Origin: Muscardinus avellanarius | Taxonomy: Eukaryota > Chordata > Mammalia > Rodentia > Gliridae | Assembly (NCBI GenBank): GCA_963383645.1 | Contig: OY726563.1 | Location: forward strand, 41,930,331 to 41,994,330 | Length of the DNA stretch: 64,000 nucleotides | Reading direction: 5' to 3' | In this document: positions 22,255-31,793 of the stretch, in pieces | How positions within the stretch are numbered: position 1 is the first letter of the stretch | Layout of the letters: each line of letters opens with the position of its first letter | Notes under the pieces: model-generated | What the model was told of the DNA's origin: nothing | Databases searched by the model: none | The model's input: only the letters and a program-made list of their open reading frames with translations | Position numbers and translations under genes: made by a program

Positions 22255-22905
22255 GAAAATATTTTCTAAGTTTTCCTGATACTATTTGACATAGGTGTTA
22301 CTTAGAAGTGTATTATTTAACTTCCAACTGCTTGGAGATTTTCCTGTTAACTTTCTTTTATTTATTTCTGGTTTATTTCCATTGTGGTTAAAGAGCATTC
22401 CCTGTATGATTTCAATTATTTTATATGTGTTAGGATTTGTCTTAAGACCCAGAATATGGCCTAGTTTGTGTGTGTGGTACTGGGGATTGAACTCAAGGGC
22501 CTTCTGCTTCTGAGCTATACCCTGGCCCTCTTTTATTTTTTGTTTTGAACTTACTAAGTTGCTGAGGCTGGCCTCAAACCTGCCATTCTTCGTTAAGGTC
22601 CTCAAGTACTGGAATTACAGGCCTGTGCAACTATGCCTGGCAGAATACAGCCTATCTTAATAAAACATCCATATGCAATTGAAAATCATGTTTATTCTGC
22701 TCTTGTTTTTAGAGGGTTCCCTACCTATAAACCCAGTTAGAAGATGGTATTGTTCAGTACTTATTCCTTATCGATGTTTCTCCCACTAGTTGTACATATT
22801 TCTTAGAGTGGTGAAGTCTCCAATGACAATTATAGATTTGTGTTATTTATACTTTCAGTTTTGTCTGCTTTTATGTATTTTAAAGCTCTGTTGTTTATTG
22901 CTGTG
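22255..22905 (-). mobile_element. Old L1M ORF2 fragment, antisense
   Basis: Antisense L1M sequence with TTTCCATTGTGGTTAAAGAG, CCAGAATATGGCC and TTTAAAGCTCTGTTGTTT, split by a SINE at 22466-22642. A paralogous piece is at 62560-62700. Confidence 0.6.
22466..22642 (-). mobile_element. B1-ID SINE
   Basis: Reverse dimer in antisense L1M. Confidence 0.85.
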
Positions 22906-23154
22906 CAGAAAAGAGCACAGGAAACCTAAGACAGTTATCCTTAGTCTGTTTATAAGGTTGGCTTTGGCCTAGAGTTTGTGAGCCTGGATTTCAAGAAAGT
23001 TCCTATCAATCCCTAACTGCCAATGGTGGCCTACTTTGCTTAAACTGTAATTACAAATAGTATGCTTTATACTGAACACCTACTTTCCTTCTGAGTCTGG
23101 ACTCTTGGTAGGTAGTAGGCCAAAACTATGTGTCCCTATTAATAACCTTGGACA

Positions 23155-23540
23155 AGCTGGACCCATGGTCCACGCCTGTAGTCCAATTGCTTAGAAGGTT
23201 GAGATAAGAAGATCACAGGTAGCTGGGTGGGTGTTACACGCTTTTGATCCCAGCATTTTTTTTAGGCTGAGACGGGAGGCGGTTCGCGGACAGCCTCAGC
23301 TACTTAGTGAGGCCCTCTGCAACTTAGTGAGACCCTGTTTCAAAATAAAGAATAAAGAACAGGGCAGGGGTGTAGCTTGGAGGTCAAATGCCCCTGGGTT
23401 CCATCCCCAGACCCGCAAAAAAGAGGATCACAGGTTTGAAGCCAGCCTCAATTTACAATTTAGCAAGATGCTGTTTCAAAAAAAAGAGCTGGGAATGAAG
23501 CTCGAGGGTATAATACCTCTGGGTTCAATCCCCAATACCA
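23155..23540 (+). mobile_element. B1-ID SINE with nested copy in the B1 half
   Basis: Outer parts 23155-23218 and 23423-23540; inner dimer 23221-23422. GATCACAGGT occurs at both inner edges. It lies 175 bp upstream of the CpG promoter. Confidence 0.85.
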
Positions 23541-23715
23541 AACAAATAAAACCCATCCTTGGGCACTGAATCTGTAAAGAACTGATCAGGTAGATACCTC
23601 ACATGTGATCCACTTGAAGTAAGTTATAGAGTACGGGTACTATTTGAGGAATTTAAGAGGCATATGGAACCACAGAAAGTACAAATCCTTGGGTTCTCAT
23701 TTTCATCGTCCCCAC

Positions 23716-24110
23716 CCCACAGTTCTGTTTTCCTCTTTCCCATGCAAAACGCCGGGCACGCACAGGCCTAAGTGCGCATGCCCACTGTGCACCTTCCCAT
23801 TGGCCAGCGTGTGCCTCGTGTGACGTACAGCGTGGAGTACGGCTGCTCGCTAGGCCAGTGTGGTACGTTTCTGAGGTCTTAACTCCATTTCACTTGCTGA
23901 GAATAAACGGGTAGGTCCTCATATTTGCCCTCTCACAAGTTTAGAGTGTGAGGGGCAGCCCGTGTGGTTTGGGTGGCCGGCCGGGCGGCCGGCGCTGCCT
24001 AGCCAGGGCAGTCCCGGGCCTGGAAGTTAAAAGGCTTCGAGATTACCGGCCTTTTCCTCACCCGTGACGCCTCCGCCATGAGCATCATGGCGGCCAGGCC
24101 GGGGCAAGGC
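23716..24110 (+). promoter_or_regulatory. CpG-rich promoter of the PAGE-family gene
   Basis: This is the most CpG-dense stretch outside the L1 5' UTRs. Recognisable elements are an NRF1-like site TGCGCATGCCC (23773-23783), an inverted CCAAT box ATTGG (23799-23803), a CRE-like TGACGTA (23821-23827) and a YY1-like CATCATGGCGGCC (24083-24095). No TATA box is evident. Position and strand fit transcription of the PAGE exons beginning 3.5 kb downstream. CpG promoters silenced by methylation outside germ cells are usual for cancer-testis antigens; that regulation is inferred. Confidence 0.7.
23830..23910 (+). other. Probable noncoding first exon of the PAGE-family gene
   Basis: A consensus 5' splice site (ACGG then GTAGGT from 23911) follows the promoter motifs by less than 100 bp. 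PAGE/GAGE genes typically begin with a noncoding exon, and the exon carrying the ATG starts at a 3' splice site, so an upstream exon is required. The left edge (transcription start) is a guess. Confidence 0.55.
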
Positions 24111-24215
24111 GAGAATGTGGGCTAAGGAGAGGGGGATCAAGTGGAGAATGGGCGAGTATTAGGGGTATCTGAGTCTGGGAGGTGCCAGAAACAGCCGAAA
24201 AGGACAGATTCCCGA

Positions 24216-24357
24216 GACCTTGTGGGGACAGGGCATGGTGGTCAGTAAGAAAAGGGTCTGATTACAGGGACATTATGACGTTGTGACTGAGTCCCTGAGG
24301 TCTGTTCCTGAGGTTTGTAGAGTGTCTCAGTAGGGGTGTGCACCTCACTCTGTTTGA
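24216..24357 (+). repeat. Inverted repeat, left arm
   Basis: About 140 bp matching the reverse complement of 24993-25133 at over 90 percent identity by eye (for example GGTCTGATTACAGGGACA and GACTGAGTCCCTGAGGTCTG). It lies in the first intron of the PAGE gene, just past the CpG promoter. The 635-bp loop holds TC, AC and GA tracts and an ID fragment. Confidence 0.85.
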
Positions 24358-24367
24358 CACTCTACCA

Positions 24368-24498
24368 CCAAGGTATGTCCCCACCCCTATTTTTTAATCT
24401 TTTACTTTAGAACAGGGTCTCTCAAAGTTGCGGAGGGCCTCACTAAATACCTGAGGCTGGCCAAGCACCTGTGATTTCTCCTGTTTCAGTCCCCAGTG

Positions 24499-24594
<96 letters not shown>

Positions 24595-24652
24595 ACAAAT
24601 AGGGCTATGGGTGTATCTCGGAGGTACAGTGTCCCTGGGTTCAATCCCCAGT
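24368..24652 (-). mobile_element. Reverse B1 piece and plus-strand ID piece
   Basis: 24368-24490 reverse B1; 24599-24652 sense ID (GGGCTATGGGTGTATCTCGG); a compound microsatellite lies between. Confidence 0.7.
24496..24598 (+). repeat. (TCTG)n (TC)n (AC)n compound microsatellite
   Basis: TCTGTC units, about 35 TC units and about 14 AC units in succession, inside the loop of the inverted repeat 24216/25133. Confidence 0.95.
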
Positions 24653-24830
24653 GGGGGGGAGAGGGAGGGAGGGACGGAGAGAGAAGGAGAGGAGAGAAGA
24701 GAAGCGGAGGGGAGGGGAGGGGAAGAGAGGAGAGAGGGGGGAGAGAGAAGAGAGGGAGGAGAGGGAGGAGAGAGAGAGGAGGAGGAGAGAGGAGAGAGGG
24801 AGGAAAGAGAGAGAAAGAGAAAGAAAGGTG
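24652..24830 (+). repeat. GA-rich polypurine tract
   Basis: Nearly 180 bp of G and A with GGGA, GAGA and GGAGA units, directly after an ID fragment. It can pair with the TC tract at 24508-24570. Confidence 0.95.
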
Positions 24831-24992
24831 TGTGTGGATAAATGCAAATGAGAATGAACGCAAGTGCCTATGGTTTTGGCCACACTCCCACTAACTTGAG
24901 CTATTTACCCCTAAAACAAAGTTCTGTTGGAAGGCCTAGCCTTCCTCAGGCCTTCTCAAGAGCCTCTATGTCGGTTTGACAGGGATTGGTGC

Positions 24993-25133
24993 TCCCAAAC
25001 ACAGTGAGGGGTGCACCCCCCCCTAGGCACTCTACAGATCTCAGGAACAGACCTCAGGGACTCAGTCACAACGTCATAGTGTCCCTGTAATCAGACCCTT
25101 TTCTTACTGCCCATCATGCCCTGTCCCCACAAG
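24993..25133 (-). repeat. Inverted repeat, right arm
   Basis: Reverse complement of 24216-24357. Mismatches cluster at the inner end (a C/G homopolymer expansion near 25015-25023). It does not resemble any repeat family I recognise. Confidence 0.85.
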
Positions 25134-25383
25134 GACTCCCAGCTTACATTGGCCATTTGCATTTTTTCTTTTGAGAAGTGTCTATTTAGTTCAGTTGCCC
25201 ACTTATTGATTGGGTTATTTGTTTTTTTAATTCTTTATATATTCTGGATACTTGTCCTTTGTTAGAGTAGTAGCTGCTAAAGATTTTCTCCCATTGTGTA
25301 GTCTTTCCACACTTGATTTTTTTCTTTGCTTTAAAGAAGATTTTTAATTTGATGCCATCCTGTTTATTAATCCTTGGTTTTCT

Positions 25384-25517
25384 TTTATTTTTTTTACATT
25401 TTTATTTGGATACAGGGTCTCCTAAGCCAGGGCGCGCAGCTGGCTTCGAACCTGCGTGATCCTCCTGTCTCTGCCTCCCAAGCGCGGAGATTACAAGGGT
25501 GCACCACCACGCCCGGC
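25384..25517 (-). mobile_element. B1 monomer with its own tail and target duplication
   Basis: Reverse B1 half only, A-tail directly after B1. AATCCTTGGTTTT is duplicated at 25371 and 25518, so this monomer was retroposed without an ID half. Confidence 0.9.
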
Positions 25518-25674
25518 AATCCTTGGTTTTATTTTCTGAATTTTAAGTATTATATTGAGGAAGACTAGAAATATATGAATAATGTCTGGTATCCTTAGTA
25601 ATTGAAAATGCAAATAAAAACTACCCTGAGATTCTGTTTCACTCCAGTTAGAATGGTAATCATCAAGAATACAA

Positions 25675-25862
25675 AGCCAGGCATGGTGGTACATGCCTGT
25701 AATCCCAGTATTTGGGAGGCTGAGGCAGGAGGATGGCAAGCTAGTCTCAGCAACTTAGGCTCTCAGCAACTTAGTGAAACCCTGTTTCCAAATAAAAATA
25801 AAATAAGGCTGGGGGTGTAGCTCAGAGGTAGAATGCCCCTGGGTTCAATATCCACTACCACA
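25675..25862 (+). mobile_element. B1-ID SINE
   Basis: Complete dimer in the sense part of the inverted L1. Confidence 0.9.
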
Positions 25863-26139
25863 AACATACAAAAGATAATCTTTATCCCTGAGAGCAAGGG
25901 AGGTTGAACATATGTACTAGGTGTACCCATTAGAGAGCAAAAATTGAATACACGTAATGAGTGATGGTGAGGATGTAGGGAAAAAGAAAGCTTCTTCATT
26001 TGTTGGTATTGTAAATTAGTACAACTCCTATGGATATCAGTATGGAGGTTCCTCAAAAGGCTAGGAATGGAACCACCATATCACCCAGCTGATATACCAC
26101 TCCTTTATCTTTCCAAAAGAATTGAAGTCAGAACACTAA

Positions 26140-26335
26140 ACTGGACATGGTGGCACACATTTGTAATCACAGAACTTGGGAGGCTGAGACAGGAGGATCA
26201 CAGATCGCAGCTAGCCTCAGCAACTTATTGAAACTCTCTGCAACTTAGTGAGACCCTGCTTCAAAATTAAAAAAAAAAACACAGCTGGGAGTACAGTTCA
26301 GAGGTAGAATGCCCCTGGGTTTAATCCCCAATACC
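26140..26335 (+). mobile_element. B1-ID SINE
   Basis: Complete dimer in the same L1. Confidence 0.9.
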
Positions 26336-26813
26336 CCCTCATACACAAATACTATAGTTATATGTGAATATCCATTTTATAGCAGCACAATTCATAATAG
26401 CCAAATTATAGAATCAACCAAGAGATCCATCAACAAATGAATGGATAAAGAAAATGGGGTATATAAAGACAATGCGGTTTTACTTGGCCACAAAGAGGAA
26501 CCAAATTTTGCCATTTGTAGGAAAATGAATGGAACTGGAGAATTTCATGCTAAGCGAAGCCAGACTCAGAAAATCAAGGACCACATGTTTTCTCTTATTA
26601 GTGGAAGGTAGAGGGAAAAAAAGAAAAGGGACCTTGTGAAAATTAGGAGAGTGACCAGTGGAGTAGCAAAAGGGGATTGGGAGAGAGGAGAGGAAAGGGT
26701 AAGGGGAGGTTTAGGGAAGGAAATAGACCAAATAATGCTATGTGGATATACAAATGTGGCACTACAAATCTCACTATCATGTAAAATTACAGTGAATCAA
26801 AAATCACAATAAC

Positions 26814-27014
26814 GCCGGGCGTGGTGGCGCACACTTGTAATCCCAGTGCTTGGGAGATTGAGCCAGGAGGATCACACAGGTTTGAAGCCAGCCTCAGCTA
26901 CAGAGTGAGGCTCTCAGCAACTTAGTGACACCCTGTTTCTAAATAAAGTATAAAATAGGTCTGGGAGTGTAGCCTGGAGGTAGAAAAGCCTCTGGGTTCC
27001 ATCACCCAGTACCT
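26814..27014 (+). mobile_element. B1-ID SINE
   Basis: Dimer inserted at the tail of the L1; AAAAATCACA precedes it and AAAAATCACA follows. Confidence 0.9.
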
Positions 27015-27080
27015 GAAAAAAAATCACACTTACATGTTACTGTTTGGCTACTGAAGTGGTTAAATACAATTAACCTCTTT

Positions 27081-27152
27081 TTTTGTGATACTGGGGATGG
27101 AACCAAGGGGCATTCTACCTCTGAGCTACACTTCCAGTCCTATTTTTAGTAT

Positions 27153-27187
<35 letters not shown>

Positions 27188-27386
27188 TGGGTTTGGGGAT
27201 GGAACCCAGAGGCATTTGACCTCCAAGCTATATCCCTTGCCCTATTTTTTATTTTTTATTTTGAAACAGGGTCTCACTGAGTTGCAGAGGGCTCACTAAG
27301 TAGCTGAGGCTGTCCACGAACTGAGATCCTCTGGTCTCAGCCTCCCAAATGCTGGGATTACAAGCGTGCGCTACCACGCCCAGCCT
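27081..27386 (-). mobile_element. Reverse ID piece and B1-ID SINE
   Basis: ID 27081-27140, ATTT repeat, then a dimer 27188-27386 of the CATTTGACCTCC subgroup. It ends 48 bp before the PAGE start-codon exon. Confidence 0.85.
27149..27187 (-). repeat. (ATTT)n microsatellite
   Basis: Expanded SINE A-tail between two minus-strand ID sequences. Confidence 0.95.
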
Positions 27387-27434
27387 AAATATCCTCTTAA
27401 GTGTGTTTTCCAAATCACATTATTCTGCTTTCAG

Positions 27435-27520
27435 TGTGAAATATGAGTGAGGAAGTAAAATCAAGTTCTAAAGGAGGAAGTGACGAACAAGAATCTCCTC
27501 AGCCTGTTGAGCCTATGACT
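27435..27520 (+). CDS. PAGE-family gene, exon with start codon
   Basis: The exon begins after a 3' splice site (CTTTCAG to 27434) and ends at a consensus donor (ACT then GTGAGT from 27521). The ATG is at 27443-27445 and 26 codons follow, ending in phase 0. The peptide starts MSEEVKSSSKGGSDEQES and continues with PQPVEP, like the N-termini of PAGE2, PAGE4 and PAGE5. The joined product of four coding exons is 108 residues, close to the roughly 100-115 residues of PAGE proteins. These are small acidic, largely disordered germline proteins; this copy has no interruption. PAGE2/3/5 or PAGE4 are all possible relatives, and orthology is not resolved by eye. Confidence 0.85.
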
Positions 27521-27636
27521 GTGAGTACTTTAATATGTGATGTTTTCTATTAGCAGAAATTTATTTGTGTGATTGTATTTGTGAACTAGCATACATACAA
27601 TAAATTTCTCTTATTTTGATAAAAAACAATAGTGGG

Positions 27637-27800
27637 ATACTTACCTGGCAGGGGAGACACCATGATCATGAAGGTGGTTTTCCCAGGGCGAGGCTCATGC
27701 ATTGCACTCTGTATGTGCTGACTCCTTTGATTTCCCCAAATGTGGGAAACTCGACTGCATAATTTGTGGTAGTGGGGGACTGCGTTCGTGCTCTCCCCTA
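27637..27800 (+). pseudogene. RNU1: Full-length U1 snRNA retropseudogene
   Basis: 164 nt, exactly the length of U1 snRNA, starting ATACTTACCTGGCAGGGGAG and ending CTCTCCCCTA. The 5'-splice-site-recognition end and the Sm site (ATAATTTGTGG) are intact, with about ten substitutions elsewhere, such as ATGCATTG in place of the usual ATCCATTG. An A-rich tail follows at once (27801-27813). The direct repeats AAAACAATAGTGG (27623-27635) and AAAACGATAGTGG (27814-27826) flank it as a target-site duplication. This marks L1-mediated retroposition of mature U1 into intron 1 of the PAGE gene. No snRNA promoter is expected, so it is probably not expressed as U1. Confidence 0.92.
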
Positions 27801-28049
27801 AAAAAAGAAGAAAACGATAGTGGAATCTTATGCATAAAACTTTGATGCAGGAGAAATATGTTCTGGTTTTACCTGGATTGATGGTTTTATAATCTCTAAA
27901 TTTTGCCTATGATTTTCTTCTCATGTTTATTGACAACAGATTACACACTTTCATCTCGACATTAAAATATCTTACAAAGTCCTTGTAGTTAACTCTTTTG
28001 GATTAACCTTTCTGTGGGGAGAGTAACTTAATAAAGAATAAATAGAAGA

Positions 28050-28210
28050 CAGGCATGATGGCTCAGGCCCATAATCCAAGTACTTGGGAGGCTAAGGCAG
28101 GAGGATCATAGGTTCAAGGCCAGCATCAGAAATTTAGTGAGACCCTGTCTCAAAAAGATAAAAAGGGCTGGGAGTATAACTAAATGGTACAGCACCTACC
28201 ACAAAAAAGT
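28050..28210 (+). mobile_element. Old B1-ID SINE
   Basis: Diverged dimer with a shortened ID half. Confidence 0.75.
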
Positions 28211-28317
28211 AAAATTTAAAAACAAATAATTACACAGAATACTGATGGTATAATATCATTAGACACACATGTGCCCTGTATATTTATATTTTTACATATA
28301 TATATATTTATTTATTT

Positions 28318-28505
28318 ATTTTGGTGGTGGTACTGGGGTTCCTGGAAACCCTTCTACCTTTGGGATACACTCCCAGACCTATGTTATACTTTTTATTTGA
28401 AAACAGGGTCTCTTAAGCCAGCACAGCTGGCTTCGAACCTGCGCGATCCTCCTGTCTCCGCCTCCCAAGCGCAGGGATTACAAGCGTGCACCACCACACC
28501 CAGCA
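28318..28505 (-). mobile_element. B1-ID SINE, variant ID end
   Basis: Reverse copy with GGGGTTCCTGGAAACCC, 60 bp before PAGE exon 2. Confidence 0.9.
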
Positions 28506-28564
28506 ATTTTTGACATATATTAACGATTAAAATTTTCATTTGTACATACACACACACCTCACAG

Positions 28565-28673
28565 GCCCAGCAGCCCAGTGATGGAACACAACAAGAAGAG
28601 CCACTAGTTGCAAGCGAGGATGATATACCTGATGAGGAAGAAGATGAAGGAATACCTGCAGTTGAAGGTGAAG
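28565..28673 (+). CDS. PAGE-family gene, second coding exon
   Basis: The exon follows CTCACAG (to 28564) and precedes GTAAGT (from 28674). Its 109 nt encode 36 residues plus the first base of a Glu codon. The peptide AQQPSDGTQQEEP then a run rich in Asp/Glu (PDEEEDEGIPAVEGE) matches the QQ-x-EEP signature and acidic centre of PAGE proteins. The acceptor has a CA-repeat tract in place of a normal polypyrimidine tract, and a TG-repeat lies just past the donor. Confidence 0.85.
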
Positions 28674-28689
28674 GTAAGTGGAAGAATGC

Positions 28690-28745
28690 TTGTGTGTGTA
28701 TGTGTGTGTGTGTTTGTGCATGTGTACACATGTATGTATATATGT
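28690..28745 (+). repeat. (TG)n with interruptions, just after PAGE exon 2 donor
   Basis: TG repeats with TATG and TACACA interruptions, starting 16 bp past the 5' splice site. Complementary to the CA tract at 28544-28557 before the exon. Confidence 0.9.
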
Positions 28746-29004
28746 GCCTCATGCATTATGACAAGCCAGAAATAGAAAACCGTGGAAACAATGCTTCAGA
28801 TTGGCTGGAAACAGTAAGTCGGATATAATTGGCAACTTAATTTTGGGAAATCCATCACTATGATAAAAGTTCTCCACTTTATAAGTAAATAGAACTGAGG
28901 CCCAGGGACTGTATTTTATCAAACAATATTTGATTGGTAAATATAGAATGTGTAGTTCATTCTAAAGTTTGTATCTTCTTACTATCTATATTGTTTAAAG
29001 AAAG

Positions 29005-29135
29005 GTGAATGATGCAGGTATGGTGGTAGACTCCTGTAATCCTAGTTACTTAGGAGGCTAAGGTAGAAGGATTGAAAGTTTGAAGCCAGCTTGGGCAACT
29101 TAATGAAACCCTGTCTCCAAAATAAAAAAAAAACA
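29005..29135 (+). mobile_element. B1 monomer
   Basis: B1 half with A-tail, no ID. Confidence 0.8.
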
Positions 29136-29149
29136 GTGAATGGTCTTGC

Positions 29150-29364
29150 TTTTTTTTTGTATGTGTATATGGTACTGGATATTGAGCCCAGGGGCATTCT
29201 ACTTCCCAAGACACACCCTCAGCCCTATTTTTAATTATTTTGAAACAGGAACTCACTAAATTGTGGACGGCCTTACTACGTAGCTGAGACTGGCTATGAA
29301 CCTGTTATCCTCCTGTTTCAGCCTCCCAAGTATTGGGATTACAAGTGTGCACCACCATGCTTGG
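29150..29364 (-). mobile_element. B1-ID SINE
   Basis: Reverse complete dimer. Confidence 0.9.
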
Positions 29365-29374
29365 ATTAAATATT

Positions 29375-29440
29375 TCTGATAATCTTGTAGCCCATTAAGA
29401 TGTATGACGACAATGCACCAATAAAAATTAATTAATTAAT
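29375..29440 (+). mobile_element. Severely truncated L1 3' end
   Basis: Only the last bases of an L1 3' UTR are present (CATTAAGATGTATGACGACA then ATGCACCAATAAAA) plus an ATTA-rich tail, which has been the target of the next SINE. Confidence 0.6.
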
Positions 29441-29828
29441 TATTTATTTATTTATTTATTTATAGTACTAGGGATGGAACCCAGGGGTTTTTCTACCTCT
29501 AGGCTATACTCCCAGACCTATTTTTATATTTTATTTGGAAACAGGGTCTCACTAAGTTGCTGAGAGCCTCACTCAGTAGCTGAGGCTGGCTTCGAACCTT
29601 TGCGATCTTCCTGTCTCAGCCTCCCAAATGCTGGGATTACAAGTTTCCACCACCATATCTGGCCAACCAATAAAAAATTTACAAAATAAAATTAATTTTT
29701 GTTTTGAAACAGAGCCTGTCTTGGTTGCTGGGTGTCTCACTGTGTTGTGAGACTGTCTTTGAACCTTCAATCCTCCTGTCTCAGTATTTCAAATACTGAG
29801 ATTACAAGTGTGTGCCACATGCCCAACT
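29440..29828 (-). mobile_element. B1-ID SINE then B1 monomer
   Basis: 29440-29664 dimer inserted in an L1 tail; 29697-29828 diverged B1 half. Confidence 0.85.
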
Positions 29829-29860
29829 GGTATTGCTTTAAATACTTAAAACTCTAATGT

Positions 29861-30086
29861 AAGCCAAGCGTGGTGGTGCACGCTTGTAATCCCAGCATTT
29901 GGGGGGCAGAGACAGGAGGATCTTGGTTCACGGACAGCCTCAGATCCTTAGTGAGGCACTTTGTAACTTAGTGAGACCCTGTTTCAAAATAAGGAATAAA
30001 AAATAGGGCTGGAGGTATAGCTCAGAGGTAGAATGCCCCTGGGTTCCATCCCCAGTACTGCAAAAAAAAAAAAAAAAAAAAAAAAC
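29861..30086 (+). mobile_element. B1-ID SINE with long A tail
   Basis: Complete dimer followed by about 24 A. Confidence 0.95.
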
Positions 30087-30344
30087 AACCCCAAAAACCC
30101 AAAACTCAAATGTCTGTATTGTGAGTTAGCTCAGTATTGTGAGTTATCTTAGTACTGGCCCAAGAATAGACCTTCTTCAGCAGAGAAACATCTCCCAAAA
30201 TGAGTCAATGAGTGATGGCCACTTTCTTTTGATTGATATTTTTAAAATAATAAGTTTGATGAAAGTTGGATAGCATAGAAAGCTGCATTATTATTATCAG
30301 GCATGCAGATATCTGGTTTAGTAAAGTATCTGATGTTAAAGTGG

Positions 30345-30518
30345 CTTTAACTGAGTGTGGTGGTACATGACTAATAGTACTGGAAGGCTAAAACAGGAGG
30401 ATCACAGGTTCAAGGACAGCTCTAGACACTTATTAAGACCCTGTTACATAATTAAAGAGAGCTGGGAGTGTAGCTCAGAGGTAGAATGTCCTAGGTTCAA
30501 TCCCCAGTACCAAAAATA
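30345..30518 (+). mobile_element. B1-ID SINE
   Basis: Diverged dimer with a deletion in the middle of B1. Confidence 0.8.
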
Positions 30519-30524
30519 AGTGGC

Positions 30525-31205
30525 TTTTAAGAGATGGTCAAATTTTGATGGTTAGAAAGGTAGAAAAATTAATTCTGTTTTCTAACATTAACATAATTTA
30601 GAATTTATGTGTTACAAATGTAGTATTTTAAGGAAAAATACCTTACATAACTCAGGACATAGATTATTCTACTTATTTATAGTTTTTAGGATAATATTGG
30701 CCACTATACCCATTAATTTCTTTCTATTCACTTCTTTATCCTTTGTGTAATACAGTATACTTTCTGTTTCACAAATAATTTTGCTGTTATTTTTGTTTTA
30801 CATGGAATTCATTTATAGGATAATACATTTAGGAATTTTGGACCTATATGTATCTTTATTTTAGCAAATTAAGTTAAATTTACCCAAATAGGGGATACAC
30901 GTCATGACTATAAGATTTTCTGTGGATTCTCAAATCTATTCAGCCAATCCTTCAAAAAATATTTAAATTCTATTTGAAATTCTATCTACTGTGTAGACTT
31001 CACATTTCTTATATAGTTGATACACATCTCTTAATATACGGTGGTAAAATGGGAATTATACATGTCTTATATCTTTAGATTTTCACTTAAAATAAAAGTA
31101 AACAGGTAAACATATATGAATTCATTCCCAATTGATGCTAATGTTATAAAAATAACTTCTTACTGAACTGTATACTGAAAATCTTTAAGATAGTAACTCT
31201 TATGT
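30525..31205. other. AT-rich intron sequence, nothing recognised
   Basis: Part of PAGE intron 2; no repeat family seen. Confidence 0.5.
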
Positions 31206-31211
31206 ATTTTC

Positions 31212-31390
31212 TTTTTTGGTGGTACTGGAGATGGAACCCTTCTCCAGGCTACCCTCCCAGACCTATTTTTTATATTTTTATTTGGAAACAGGGTCTCTTA
31301 AGCCAGCAAGGCTGGCTTCGAACCTGCGCGATCCTCCTGTCTCCACCTCCCAAGTGTGGGGATTACAAGCGTGCGCCACCATGCCTGGCA
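31212..31390 (-). mobile_element. B1-ID SINE, shortened ID
   Basis: Reverse copy whose ID lacks about 15 bases; ACTCTTATGTATTTT / ACTCTTACGTATTTT flank it. Confidence 0.9.
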
Positions 31391-31552
31391 CTCTTACGTA
31401 TTTTTTATCAAAAAATTTAAAAACTGTCGAAGTCCAGGGTAGTTATTATATTTTTCAATTTTTACTTTGTATTTTCAAAACCATAAAATTTATAGAAATG
31501 TTAAAAGAATAGTACAGTTAACTCATATATTTTTACCTATTGCTTTTTAAAA

Positions 31553-31690
31553 AATTATTTTATTTTGAAACAGGGTCTTGCTAACATGCTAAGGGCCTTG
31601 CTACATTGCTGAGGTTTGTCTCAGACCTGTGATCTCCCTGTCTCAGCCTCCCAAGCACTGGGATTATAGACACGCACCTACCATGCCTGG
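31553..31690 (-). mobile_element. B1 monomer
   Basis: Reverse B1 half without ID in an old repeat. Confidence 0.8.
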
Positions 31691-31755
31691 TGCTATTTTT
31701 AATAATTTTTTGCCACATTGGTTTCATATTTTCTTCCCTCTATTTCCCTTCACCT

Positions 31756-31757
<2 letters not shown>

Positions 31758-31792
<35 letters not shown>
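31758..31792 (+). repeat. (AC)n microsatellite
   Basis: About 17 AC units in an old fossil repeat. Confidence 0.95.

Positions 31793-31793
<1 letters not shown>

Larger units (their letters stand above)
25141..26812 (+). mobile_element. L1 3' end with 5' inversion
   Basis: 25141-25585 is antisense to L1 ORF2 (motifs antisense to the usual ATCCAGAAT and GAGAAAAT stretches), while 25590-26812 is sense ORF2 end plus 3' UTR. The junction joins neighbouring ORF2 positions in opposite orientation, the known outcome of twin priming. SINEs at 25384, 25675 and 26140 interrupt it. Confidence 0.75.

Noticed and set aside
24394..24894. Frames of up to 132 codons with Arg-Glu, Ser-Leu or Thr-His repeats
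   Set aside because: Products of TC, AC and GA microsatellites.
27637..27800. Functional U1 snRNA gene
   Set aside because: A-tail and target duplication show retroposition, so no native promoter came with it; it also carries about ten substitutions.
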